From contig JBEKTY010000010.1 of assembly GCA_049515555.1 (NCBI GenBank), positions 1 to 64,000 of the forward strand: a stretch of DNA of 64,000 nucleotides, in the 5' to 3' direction. Within the stretch, counting starts at the first letter, position 1. Each line of letters starts with the position of its first letter. The position numbers and the translations under genes are program-made. The notes beneath the pieces were generated by a model. That model was given only the letters and a program-made list of their open reading frames with translations, ran no database searches and was not told where the DNA came from. This stretch comes from JBEKTY01 sp049515555 (lineage in GTDB: Bacteria; Planctomycetota; Planctomycetia; Pirellulales; Thermoguttaceae). Positions 18,514 to 29,576 of the stretch are shown piece by piece.

Positions 18514-19365
18514 TCACGGCCGAACCGCGAAGCCCTGCTGCTTGAGCCACGGCACGAGCTTCTGCATCCAGTTGCCCCAGGCGGAAGGATGGTGGAATGC
18601 ACTGTGGCCGCCGCCCGGCACTCGCCAGAACAAGACGGGCGTATCGAGTTCCTTCAGCCGCTCGGCCAAGGGGTCGGAGAAGTCGATCGACAGTTTGTCG
18701 TCGGCGGCGCAGGCCAGGAACACCGGGGGCAAGGGGGCCGCGAGCGGATATCGGGCCAGCTTCCAGGTATTCCAGGGGCACATCAGCACCGCGAAGTTCG
18801 GGCGGCAGCTCAAGCGGTCCAGGGGATCGGCGGCCTTGGGATCGCCGTCGTCGGCGTGCGAGATCAGGTTTACGATCAGGTGCCCGCCCGCCGAGTAGCC
18901 TTGTATGCCGATCTTCTGCGGGTCCAGCTTCCACTCGTGTGCATGGCTGCGGACGAGCCGGACCGCGCGCCGCCCATCGGTCAAGGCCAAGTCGGCGGTG
19001 GTGGGGACCTTGTACAGCAGGGCCACGACGGCGATGCCTTGCTGCTGGTAGTCGGCCAGGAACTCCGCGACGTGCGCCTTGTAGTCCAGTATCCCATAGC
19101 CGCCGCCGGGACAGATGATTACCGCCGTGCCGGTGGCCCGATCGGCGGGCGGCAGAAACAGCCGCAGCTCTGGCTTGTCCATGCGGCGGATTAGGCCCTG
19201 GGCATCGGGCGGCTGGTTCTGCGGGTCTTTAACCATCGCGCCCGGCGGGAAACCGTCGCCGGGCCACAAGGGGAGCACCGCATCGGGCTCGACGGCCTTG
19301 GCCCAGCCAGCCAGCATGGTGATTGTCACGGTCAAACAGGCAAGTTTGCTCCATCGCGATAGCAT
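18514..19365 (-). CDS. Exported alpha/beta-hydrolase (acetyl-esterase-like)
   Basis: 283 residues from the ATG at 19365 (CGGAG upstream); a longer frame to 19485 only reads through a repeat. A signal peptide is at residues 1-24. The alpha/beta-hydrolase core has an oxyanion motif (CPGGGYGILD, 85-94), the nucleophile elbow GYSAGG (S158), an Asp in CAADDK (222/223) and the catalytic His in PGGGHS (H254). The family includes carbohydrate acetyl-esterases and related lipases. The neighbouring glycosidases suggest removal of ester groups from a polysaccharide, but the substrate is not readable from sequence. Minus-strand gene, 34 bp after the stop of the GH38-like gene. Confidence 0.8.
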   Translation of the reverse strand: MLSRWSKLACLTVTITMLAGWAKAVEPDAVLPLWPGDGFPPGAMVKDPQNQPPDAQGLIRRMDKPELRLFLPPADRATGTAVIICPGGGYGILDYKAHVAEFLADYQQQGIAVVALLYKVPTTADLALTDGRRAVRLVRSHAHEWKLDPQKIGIQGYSAGGHLIVNLISHADDGDPKAADPLDRLSCRPNFAVLMCPWNTWKLARYPLAAPLPPVFLACAADDKLSIDFSDPLAERLKELDTPVLFWRVPGGGHSAFHHPSAWGNWMQKLVPWLKQQGFAVRP

Positions 19366-19399
19366 GGGTTTTCTCCGGTTGAGGTGTTTCGGAAGGTCG

Positions 19400-22240
<2,841 letters not shown>

Positions 22241-22264
22241 GGATCCTCCCTATTTGTAAGACGC

Positions 22265-22343
22265 GGGTGCCACTGCTGGCTTGTCCAGCAGTGTTGCGCA
22301 CGGGGCTGGATCGGCACTGCTGGACAAGCCAGCAGTGGCACCC
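22265..22343. repeat. REP-A inverted pair upstream of the GH38-like gene
   Basis: Same arrangement as 19408-19487: GGGTGCCACTGCTGGCTTGT plus CCAGCAGTG, a spacer of about 21 bp, then the inverted unit ending GTGGCACCC. It lies 25 bp upstream of the GH38-like start, inside what should be its leader. Confidence 0.9.
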
Positions 22344-22390
22344 AGATTGGCAAGTCTAGCCGGATTAGAGTCGTTCAATTCTGAATCAGT

Positions 22391-22543
22391 ACTGGACTTT
22401 TGCAAAGTGCGGATTGGTCGGTCCCCTCTCCCTTCGGGAGAGGGTTAGGGTGAGGGGAACTGAGTGAGGATCCTGTTTCTCCATGTTTCGTGCCCAACGC
22501 AGGCTCCCCTCACCCCGGCCCTCTCCCGGAGGGAGAGGGGGAC
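22391..22543. repeat. CCCTCTCCC repeat (family B), two facing units
   Basis: Unit 1 (22391-22459) begins CTGGACTTTTGCAAAGTGCG and carries CTCTCCCTTCGGGAGAGGG plus a TTAGGGTGAGGGG tail. Unit 2 (22504-22543) is the inverted form (CCCCTCACCCCGGCCCTCTC...GGGAGAGGGGGACC). The CTCTCCC/GGGAGAG stems make stable hairpins. It lies between the GH36 gene and the GH38-like gene and could serve as a terminator or mRNA 3' end. Confidence 0.85.
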
Positions 22544-22558
22544 CGATTACACAGAGAG

Positions 22559-24688
22559 CTACCTAAGGCTTGGGCCCGTGGCCTTATAGCGCACGAGCAG
22601 GCTGGCCGCCGGCTGCGGGATGGTCAGGGAAAGGTCCGTGGCCAGGGCCCGGCCGCTCATCGTCTTGGCGGTCTTCTGCCGTTGCTCGTCGATGAACTCG
22701 ACCTGGTATTCGGCTTCCGGCTCGATTCCGCCCAGGGCAACTTTGATCCCCGGCACTTTGCACTTCGCCCGGCGAAAGGCCAGCACGAGCCCTGCGCGGA
22801 GATCGGCCCGATGGACTTGATAGGCCAGGAACTGCTCGGGGGCGGCCGAACATGCGGTGAGGGGATAGAAGTCGCCGTAGAAGTATTTCTGATTCTCCTT
22901 CACCTCGGCGACGGCCTGCCGGGCAGCGGCGGCCGAGAACCCTCCGTCGAGGAAGGCGAACTGCACGATAGCCCCCGCGCCCGAGGTGCTCCGCATCTCG
23001 TAGGCATCCGGCGTCCAGGCGCAAATTTCGTTGAGCGGCAGGTAGTAGTTCATTCCGAAGGCCTGGGCCTGGTGCCAATCGCCGCGGCCCGAACCGCAAG
23101 CCGTGTCGCTCCGCCACAGGGCGATCGAGCGCCCGATGGTCTCCAGGTCGATGCGGCGTCCGCCGCTGGCGCAGTTGTCGATGAACAGGCCGGGGCATCG
23201 GGCACGCACCTCGTCCCACATGGCGTAATGCCCTTCGACGTAGCGAATCTCGGTCATGCCCTGACGGTCGGCCGGGTCGTTGCGGCGCCAGAACGGCAAG
23301 GGGTCGATGTTGAAGTCGTTGCGATACCAGTCCATGCCGAACTCGCCGATCCGCCGGATCAGGAGGTCGGTCAGCCAGCGGCGGGCCGCGGGGTCGTCCA
23401 GCTTGAACAGGCCGCCCTGGGCCCCGCCGAAGACGAACTGCGGGTGCTCGCGGGCGATCTGCGTGCCGGCGGCGACCCGCTCCGGCTCGAACCAGACGAT
23501 GAACTTCAGCCCCAGGCGGTGGCACTCATCGCTCACCGGCTTCAGCCCGTGCGGAAACTCCTTGGTCTTGCAGGACCAGTTGCCCACGCCGTTGGGGAAG
23601 TTGCCGGGGAACCAGGCGGCGTCGAGCCACAGGAAGTCGCAGCCGGCCTGGGCGGCGTACTGGGCGGCCTGGCACTGTCCGGCCTCCGTGGGCCACGTGG
23701 GATGGCCGTTATAGCGATCGTAGCATTGCCAGAATATAGGCACGGCCAGCGGACGCGAGTGCTCCTTGGGGACGTAGTGAAACAGCATCAAGCGGCGAAA
23801 GCGGTTGTGCGCCGCCAGCCGCTCGCCCTGCCAGGCCATGAGCAAGATTCTCGGGCTGCGAATGGCCTCGCCGGGGTGCAACCGCAGATGCACACGCTCC
23901 ATGCCGGCGCGGAGGCGGGTCGGCCCGGCCGCGTCTCGCTGGTACGACGCGGCCCACTGGCCGGTCCAGCCGATGGCCGTGAACAGCCCGCGTTTCTGAT
24001 ACGCGAAATTGAAGAACGGAAACGCGCCGTTGGACGATCGGCCGCCGTTGGGCGCCAGGCGGATCTGGCCGCCGGCGGGAAGCGGGCTGGCCAGGGGCAT
24101 GAACGATCGCTCGCTACAATCGTCGCCCGCCAGGTGGTGCAGCGTGGCTGGCTGCTCGGGCTGGGTGGTCCCGAGGGTAACGTCCAGGGCCTGAATCTCC
24201 TCGATGATCGGCGTATCCTGCCGGCCCGTGTTCTCGAAACGCAACACCCAATCGGCCGCCGGGTACCGCTTGAATACGGTCACTTCCGCAGCCACACGGA
24301 GGCCCGAGCTGGGATCGGTCCAGGCGACTCGATGTCGCAAACGATCGGGCAGGTCGTCGGCCTCGGCCGTGCGCTGCCAGTCCTTCAGCAACTCGCGGGA
24401 GGACTTGCCGCCAAATACGAAAGAGAAGGGCGGACCGCCCGGCATTAAGAGCGGCGGGGCAGCCCGCCCGGCCGGCTGCCGTACACCCTCGGCCGGAGTT
24501 TGCCGTGACCCGCTGCCGGCCAGCGCGACCGCCGCCCAATCGGCCATGTCGGCCATTTCGGCGGGAGCGGCCATGATGGCGTCATCAGGTGGCCCGGCAG
24601 GCACATCGGACGGATCCAATGCCAAGGCCGGATTGCCCGACGACCACAATGGAACGATCAACAACACTGCCCTCGTCAGATTTCTCAT
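22559..24688 (-). CDS. Glycoside hydrolase family 36 (alpha-galactosidase-like), exported
   Basis: About 709 residues; either the ATG at 24688 or the GTG one codon upstream fits the AGGAG site. Signal peptide to about residue 25. An N-terminal beta-sandwich is followed by a TIM-barrel with the GH36 clan-D signatures: nucleophile D459 in DWYRNDFN, acid/base D529 in LWRSDT, and the loop DNCASGGRRID (505-515). Substrate-contact motifs FLWLDAAWF and FIVWFEPERV are also present. Expected to hydrolyse alpha-galactosides or close relatives outside the cytoplasm. Same strand as the GH38-like, GH127 and esterase genes; REP-B repeats separate it from both neighbours, so co-transcription is uncertain. 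Confidence 0.85.
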   Translation of the reverse strand: MRNLTRAVLLIVPLWSSGNPALALDPSDVPAGPPDDAIMAAPAEMADMADWAAVALAGSGSRQTPAEGVRQPAGRAAPPLLMPGGPPFSFVFGGKSSRELLKDWQRTAEADDLPDRLRHRVAWTDPSSGLRVAAEVTVFKRYPAADWVLRFENTGRQDTPIIEEIQALDVTLGTTQPEQPATLHHLAGDDCSERSFMPLASPLPAGGQIRLAPNGGRSSNGAFPFFNFAYQKRGLFTAIGWTGQWAASYQRDAAGPTRLRAGMERVHLRLHPGEAIRSPRILLMAWQGERLAAHNRFRRLMLFHYVPKEHSRPLAVPIFWQCYDRYNGHPTWPTEAGQCQAAQYAAQAGCDFLWLDAAWFPGNFPNGVGNWSCKTKEFPHGLKPVSDECHRLGLKFIVWFEPERVAAGTQIAREHPQFVFGGAQGGLFKLDDPAARRWLTDLLIRRIGEFGMDWYRNDFNIDPLPFWRRNDPADRQGMTEIRYVEGHYAMWDEVRARCPGLFIDNCASGGRRIDLETIGRSIALWRSDTACGSGRGDWHQAQAFGMNYYLPLNEICAWTPDAYEMRSTSGAGAIVQFAFLDGGFSAAAARQAVAEVKENQKYFYGDFYPLTACSAAPEQFLAYQVHRADLRAGLVLAFRRAKCKVPGIKVALGGIEPEAEYQVEFIDEQRQKTAKTMSGRALATDLSLTIPQPAASLLVRYKATGPSLR

Positions 24689-24711
24689 CACAAAGCTCCT
24701 GCTGGCTCAGT

Positions 24712-24915
24712 TCTGGACTTGTGCAAGTTGCGGATTGGTCGGTCCCCTCTCCCTCCGGGAGAGGGTGAGGGTGAGGGAAAATGGTTGATGATCCTGCTTC
24801 TCCATTCTTCGTGCCCAACGCAGGTTCCCCTCACCCCGGCCCTCTCCCGGAGGGAGAGGGGGACCATTTGTGCCGCCCTCACCCCCCAGCCCCTCTCTCA
24901 ATGGGAGAGGGGAGC
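24712..24915. repeat. CCCTCTCCC repeat (family B), three units
   Basis: Unit 1 (about 24712-24777) begins CTGGACTTGTGCAAGTTGCG, matching the extended unit at 22391 and at 40827. Unit 2 (about 24823-24863) is the inverted CCCCTCACC...GGGAGAGGGGGACC form. Unit 3 (about 24877-24914) is a diverged copy. The spacer text around GTGCCCAACGCAGG is also shared with 22490-22510, so the two blocks are copies of one composite element. Confidence 0.85.
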
Positions 24916-24921
24916 AGAATC

Positions 24922-26958
24922 TCAGTTCGCTGCCCATGTTCGTGCCGTCGCCGGGAACATCGAGATACGGAACTTGGTACAACCATAGGGAACGAGTCGG
25001 ATGGATTGCGGTCCTTTCCCGGTCACGGGGCCATCGGGCAGGGCTTGGGCATCGGTGGGTTGCCAGTCGATGGCCTGGGCCGGAACGCGCAACTGCACGG
25101 GTGCGTCCAGCGGCCAGTTCCATGCGGGCGGCATCGCCCTGCGCTCGACGGTGATGTCGGACCCGTTTCCTGGCGCCGCCGTATCGAGCGCAAATTGCCA
25201 CTGGGCCCCCGGCAGCGGCGTGTTGGGGTCCTCGTCGGCAATGGGCAGGGCGAACAGCAGCGGGCCGAGGCTTACGCTGGCGTATGGCAACCGCCGTTTC
25301 GTGAACACCGGGGCCGGCTCGAAGGCGAAATACGACTTGACCGCCGCGGGGAACTCCGTCTCATAATCCCGCACCACCCGGATCGGCATGGGGAACCGCA
25401 GCTCGATCTGGTCGCCCGCCGACCACTCCCGGGAGATCCGCAAGAAGCCGCTCTGGTTGGCTGCGGCATCCACGGGCCTGCCATTGACCGCCACGCCCGC
25501 TTGAGCGCACCAGGCGGGAATGCGGAAGTACAAGGGGAACGACGCCTTGCGCTGAGGCTCGACGCTCACGCGGATCGTCTCCTCGAAGGGATAGGCCGTG
25601 GTGCACGATAGCTTGAGCGGCACGCCCGGGCCAACGATAGCCGACACGCTGCACGGCCCGTAGAGTGCCGCCGCCAGCCCTTGGTCGGCGGTGGCCATCC
25701 ACATGTGCATGATGTAATTGGGGACGATGCGGTTGACCGCGCCCACGCAGCACAACACGTGGGGGCAGCCCAGGCGATGGAACCGAATGGCGCCCCGGCC
25801 GGGGCAGTTGGGTTGTTCGCAGGGCAAGCTATCGGAGCGGAGGCGGTTGGGCGACTGGTAGTAGCACATGGTCTGGAAGTCGCGGGCGATGGGCGCGGCG
25901 CCGGCGTTGAACAGCGCCCGCTCGATCGAATCCCCATACCCGCGCTGCCCCAGGATGCGATACATCCACAGCATGGACCACATTCCGGCCGCCACGTTGC
26001 AGGTCTCCGTCTTGCGCAGTGCGCCGATGCCCGACATATACTCCTCGCCGGAGGCCAGGCCGTAAGGCAGCATGTGCTCGCGGTCGATCCAGGCGAAAGC
26101 GCCCAGCGATGCCTGGAGATAACGGGGGTCGGCGGTCCAGGGGTACAGCAGGGCGGGCAGTCGGATGTTCTCATAGGTAATGACGGCATGGCCGGGGAGG
26201 AACCGCCCGTCCAACCACTGGAGCATGGTGTTGCGGGGCGTGGGCCCGCGCATCGCGGCCAGCACGCGCTCCAGTATGCGGCGGTCGCCGCTGTAGGAGT
26301 AGGTTTCCAAGGCCGCGTCGGCGTTGCACAGGCCGCTGACGTCATTGAAATCCAGATGCCCCATGGGCACGGGATAATCGGCATAGGCCCTGACCAGGGC
26401 CGCGAGGATGCGTTTGTCGCCGGTGGCCTGATACCAGGCCACCAGGGCCCGCCCCATCTGGGAATGGGCCCAACTGTTGAACCCCGCGGGCTTGTCGGCT
26501 TTCCAATAGATGAGCGAGGCGCCGCCCCGATTCACGCCCTCGACGACCACACGGAGCCGGGCCGTAGCCTTCCCGATGAGAACGTCGTCATGCAGCACGT
26601 AGCCCAGCCGGACCAGGCCGTCGAGCCAGTAGCTGCACTGTTCGATGGGCCATCCGGCCCCGTCGGGCTCAGCCCCGGGCGCCTTGATCGGGACGCCCTT
26701 CCAGCCCTCGCCGAAGGTCGGGTGCCACTCGTCCAGATGCCCCGTGATCCCGTCTCGCGCCGCCAGGGCCCAGTCTCGCAGCCAGCCGCCGGGCTCGACC
26801 GCGCCCGGCGCCAACGGAACGAGCGCAGGCTTGACCAAGGGCTCGGCAACGCGGGCGACACTGCTTGTGGCGGGCTGCGTCCCGGCATCGCTTGCCCGCA
26901 ACGCGCCGCTTGTTGCCGTAAAGATCGCCAGGCCCGCCAAGATGGTAGCATGTTTCAT
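24922..26958 (-). CDS. Glycoside hydrolase family 127 (beta-L-arabinofuranosidase type), exported
   Basis: 678 residues from the ATG at 26958; longer frames to 27552 have no support. Signal peptide to about residue 22. An (alpha/alpha)6-barrel with the DUF1680/GH127 hallmarks: E318-T-C320 (KTETCN) and the Cys pair C403-C404 (HVLCCVG). These correspond to the zinc-thiolate catalytic set E-x-C and C-C known from Bifidobacterium HypBA1, so catalytic residues appear intact. A beta-sandwich follows from about residue 430. GH127 enzymes cleave terminal beta-L-arabinofuranosides; GH-clan relatives vary, so the exact sugar is not certain. It sits with GH36, GH38-like and esterase genes on the same strand. 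Confidence 0.85.
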   Translation of the reverse strand: MKHATILAGLAIFTATSGALRASDAGTQPATSSVARVAEPLVKPALVPLAPGAVEPGGWLRDWALAARDGITGHLDEWHPTFGEGWKGVPIKAPGAEPDGAGWPIEQCSYWLDGLVRLGYVLHDDVLIGKATARLRVVVEGVNRGGASLIYWKADKPAGFNSWAHSQMGRALVAWYQATGDKRILAALVRAYADYPVPMGHLDFNDVSGLCNADAALETYSYSGDRRILERVLAAMRGPTPRNTMLQWLDGRFLPGHAVITYENIRLPALLYPWTADPRYLQASLGAFAWIDREHMLPYGLASGEEYMSGIGALRKTETCNVAAGMWSMLWMYRILGQRGYGDSIERALFNAGAAPIARDFQTMCYYQSPNRLRSDSLPCEQPNCPGRGAIRFHRLGCPHVLCCVGAVNRIVPNYIMHMWMATADQGLAAALYGPCSVSAIVGPGVPLKLSCTTAYPFEETIRVSVEPQRKASFPLYFRIPAWCAQAGVAVNGRPVDAAANQSGFLRISREWSAGDQIELRFPMPIRVVRDYETEFPAAVKSYFAFEPAPVFTKRRLPYASVSLGPLLFALPIADEDPNTPLPGAQWQFALDTAAPGNGSDITVERRAMPPAWNWPLDAPVQLRVPAQAIDWQPTDAQALPDGPVTGKGPQSIRLVPYGCTKFRISMFPATARTWAAN

Positions 26959-27138
26959 GGTAAGAGTTCCTGTCCTGGCGGGGGTGTCAAGTGCCGTAAT
27001 CGCCCCCGCTTTGCCAGTGTCAGCCCCGTAGCCCCCATTCTCATTGCGCAACGGCCGGTTTACAATAGGGGTGCGATACGTCGTACCGCCCGCGGATGGG
27101 CGGTCAAACCCGATAGCTTCACACAAAGGACCCCACTC

Positions 27139-27498
27139 ATGGTCGAACCCGCCAGCAATCCCAGCCCGGCCCCGCAGGTTCCCGCGCAGGCCCAGCCTCA
27201 GCAGCCACAGATCCAAATCGACGACTCGAAGGCCGTCCCCATGTACACGAATTTTTGCCGCGTGACCGGCACGCCGGAAGAATTGATCATCGACTTCGGA
27301 CTCAACCCCCAGCCGTTCGGTGTGCCCACTGCGCCGATTGCCATCACCCAGCGGATCATCGTCAACTTTTTCACGGCGAAACGGATGTTGCAGGCCTTGA
27401 TGATGACCGTCCAGCGGCACGAGGCCACCTTCGGCGCCATCGAAACCGACGTCCAACGCCGGGTCCATCCGTCGGCAATGCAACAGTCGCCGCAATAG
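27139..27498 (+). CDS. DUF3467 family protein
   Basis: 119 residues; ATG at 27139 with AAAGGA eight bases upstream. A Pro/Gln-rich N-terminus (PAPQVPAQAQPQQPQ) precedes the conserved DUF3467 core (MYTNFCRVTGTPEELIIDFG, then PIAITQRIIVNFFTAKRMLQ). Small cytoplasmic protein of unknown function, common in planctomycetes and other bacteria. It is divergent from the GH127 gene; the 180-bp gap should hold both promoters. Confidence 0.8.
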   Translation: MVEPASNPSPAPQVPAQAQPQQPQIQIDDSKAVPMYTNFCRVTGTPEELIIDFGLNPQPFGVPTAPIAITQRIIVNFFTAKRMLQALMMTVQRHEATFGAIETDVQRRVHPSAMQQSPQ

Positions 27499-27571
27499 GC
27501 GACCAGTCCGCCCGGGGCGAAATACAGTAGATGTGGCGTCTCGCCGCCGCACGGGCGCGGCCTGACGCCGC

Positions 27572-27690
27572 TAGCCTGGATTATTCACCACTCGTTCGTA
27601 GTGACCGCATTCATGCGGTCCTTGACCTGTTCACGCTCTCCAGACCCGATAAATCGGGTCACTACGAGCCTTGGTGAATAATCCCGGCTA
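27572..27690. mobile_element. MITE-like element (family C), short copy
   Basis: Bounded by imperfect terminal inverted repeats TAGCCTGGATTATTCACCA and TGGTGAATAATCCCGGCTA. Inside are the small palindromes GACCGCATTCATGCGGTC and GACCCGATAAATCGGGTC, each joined to GTAGT or ACTAC. No coding capacity. The copy at 42586-42778 has the same ends and a longer interior. Confidence 0.8.
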
Positions 27691-27717
27691 GGGATTAGGG
27701 ATGAAGGCGGCCGCCTT

Positions 27718-28812
27718 CTACAGATACTTCGCCCCGTAGCGCTCGGCCAGCAGGGCATAAACTCTCTTGATGTCCTCGGCACGGTCGGCGCGGCACACCA
27801 GCGTGGCGTCGGGCGTATGGATGATCAAAAGGTCCTCGCAGCCCACGGCGGCGATCAGGTGCTCCGGATCGGCGGAGACCAATAGCGCGCGGGTGCTGTC
27901 CAGCAGCAGGTGCCGCCCGTGGGCTAGCGCGTTGCCTTGCTCGTCGCGGGGGCAGGTCTCGGCGAACATGGGCCAGGAGCCGACGTCCAGCCACTCCAGC
28001 GGCATCGGAACGGCGACCACTTGTACGGCCCGGTCCGTCGAGGCCGGCTCCATGACGCCGAAGTCGACGCTGAGCTTTTTCAGCGTGGGGTAGACTTCGG
28101 CCAGCACGGCGGCCTGCTCGGCCTGGCCCCACGCCTGGCCGACGCGTGCCAGAGCGGCGAAGCACTCCGGCTGATAGCGGCGGATGCAGTCCAGGAGCGT
28201 GGCCGCACGCCACACGAACATGCCGCTGTTCCAGAGGTATCGTTGCGGGCCGGCGGCGAGGTAGGCCCGGGCCGTGGCCTCGTCCGGCTTCTCCTGGAAG
28301 CGGGCCACCGTGCGGGCGTCGCCACCCACGGCCTGGCCCAACTCGAGATAGCCGTAGGCCGTGGCCGCGCGGGTGGGCGTAATGCCGAAGGTGACCAGCC
28401 TGGCCGGGCCGCGCTCGGCCAGCTCGAACCCCCGCCCGACTATGGCCCGAAACTGCTCGACGGGCCGGATCAGGTGGTCGGCCGTGAAGACGCCGATTAC
28501 CGCCTGGGGATCGCGGCCGGCGATCACCGTGGCGGCCAGGCCCGCGGCCGCAAGGGTATCGCGGGGCAGCGGCTCGCCCAGCCATTGGCCGGCGGCCAGC
28601 TCGGGCAGGGCCTCGAACATCGCCTCCGCCTGGCCCGCGCCCGCGCAGACGTATCGCTGCTGCGGGGCGACCAGGCCCTCGAGCCGCTCCCAGGCGATCT
28701 GCAACAGGCACCGGCCGCCGAAGAGCGGAATCAGTTGCTTGGGCCGGCGCGTGCGGCTCATGGGCCACAACCGCGTGCCCCGACCGCCGGCAAGAATTAG
28801 CGCATACCGCAT
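27718..28812 (-). CDS. manC: Mannose-1-phosphate guanylyltransferase
   Basis: 364 residues; ATG at 28812 with GGAG eight bases upstream. It begins with the nucleotidyltransferase signature LILAGGRGTRLWPMSRTRRP followed by KQ. Further motifs are FTADHLIRP, YGYLELG (tract ending in KP of FQEKPDE), WNSGMFVWR and PLEWLDVGSWPMF. It makes GDP-mannose from mannose-1-phosphate and GTP in the cytoplasm. The length fits the single-domain form without the C-terminal isomerase found in long bifunctional enzymes. GDP-mannose feeds surface glycan synthesis; nearby genes degrade glycans rather than make them. Some relatives use other hexose phosphates. Confidence 0.88.
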   Translation of the reverse strand: MRYALILAGGRGTRLWPMSRTRRPKQLIPLFGGRCLLQIAWERLEGLVAPQQRYVCAGAGQAEAMFEALPELAAGQWLGEPLPRDTLAAAGLAATVIAGRDPQAVIGVFTADHLIRPVEQFRAIVGRGFELAERGPARLVTFGITPTRAATAYGYLELGQAVGGDARTVARFQEKPDEATARAYLAAGPQRYLWNSGMFVWRAATLLDCIRRYQPECFAALARVGQAWGQAEQAAVLAEVYPTLKKLSVDFGVMEPASTDRAVQVVAVPMPLEWLDVGSWPMFAETCPRDEQGNALAHGRHLLLDSTRALLVSADPEHLIAAVGCEDLLIIHTPDATLVCRADRAEDIKRVYALLAERYGAKYL

Positions 28813-28867
28813 GGTTCGATCTCCGCGGGGGATGTGTCTGTCACCGCTTGCCGCCAGCCACTGGCGA

Positions 28868-29404
28868 TTATTCGTCCAGGACGGTGAATTGCCGTTGGCC
28901 CGTGTTGTAGACCACGATCGACCGCAGCGGCTCGTTGCCCAGGGCTTTGGCCACGTGCGGCACGCCGGCCGGGATGCGCAGCACGTCGCCGGCCTTGAGC
29001 GTAACCGTTTCCTTTCCTACCGTTTGCCGGCACGAGCCGGAGAGCACGTAGATGACCTCCTCGCAGTTGGCGTGGACGTGGCGGGGGTTCGACTGGCCGG
29101 GGTTGATCTCGACGACGCCCAGGGTCAGGCCCGCCCCCGGGTCGAGCTTGGCATTCATCAGCCAGCGGAGCGAGCCCCACGGCGAGCGGTCGACGGCCAC
29201 GCGGTCGTAGCTCTGAACGCGAGCGGCCAGGGGCTTGGCCTGCGGCGTGTCGCCGGCCACGGCCAGCGTTGACGCGGCCGCCACCCCCAGCAGCAGCCAA
29301 CCCGCCGGCCAGCGCACGCCGCCCAGCCGCGCGCGGGTTTGGCGCTTGCACGATCTCCCCCGCACAACAACCCCCACCGGCGAACCAGAATCTTGGCACG
29401 ACAT
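28868..29404 (-). CDS. Exported cupin-domain protein
   Basis: 178 residues from the ATG at 29404, which has a strong AGGAGG site; the longer frame to 29587 reads through a REP-B repeat. A hydrophobic N-terminal segment (WPAGWLLLGVAAASTLAVAG) is a signal peptide or anchor. A single cupin barrel follows with metal-binding motifs PRHVHANCEEVIYVLSG (two His and one Glu) and PAGVPHVAKALG (third His). Small-molecule metal-dependent cupin of unknown substrate. Sits 55 bp upstream of the manC start, same strand, so the two are probably co-transcribed. Confidence 0.75.
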   Translation of the reverse strand: MSCQDSGSPVGVVVRGRSCKRQTRARLGGVRWPAGWLLLGVAAASTLAVAGDTPQAKPLAARVQSYDRVAVDRSPWGSLRWLMNAKLDPGAGLTLGVVEINPGQSNPRHVHANCEEVIYVLSGSCRQTVGKETVTLKAGDVLRIPAGVPHVAKALGNEPLRSIVVYNTGQRQFTVLDE

Positions 29405-29432
29405 TCGGCAACCTCCTTTTAAGATCTCACGG

Positions 29433-29551
29433 GCTCCCCTCTCCCTTTGGGAGCGGGGCAGGGGGTGAGGGCATCGCGGGCCCCAATCGCAACTAATCAC
29501 CGCTTTCCCGATGCCGGCCCTCACCCTAACCCTCTCCCGGAGGGAGAGGGG
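29433..29551. repeat. CCCTCTCCC repeat (family B), two facing units
   Basis: Unit 1 about 29433-29470 (CTCCCCTCTCCCTTTGGGAG with a GGGGTGAGGG tail); unit 2 about 29518-29552 (CCTCACCCTAACCCTCTCCC then GGAGGGAGAGGGGACC). Located between the cupin gene and the rubredoxin oxidoreductase gene. Confidence 0.8.
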
Positions 29552-29576
29552 ACCAGGCATCTGCCGCAATTTATCT

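Noticed and set aside
22490..24448. Long plus-strand frame opposite the GH36 gene
   Set aside because: Shadow frame; the GH36 active-site motifs are on the other strand and the frame starts in a family B repeat.
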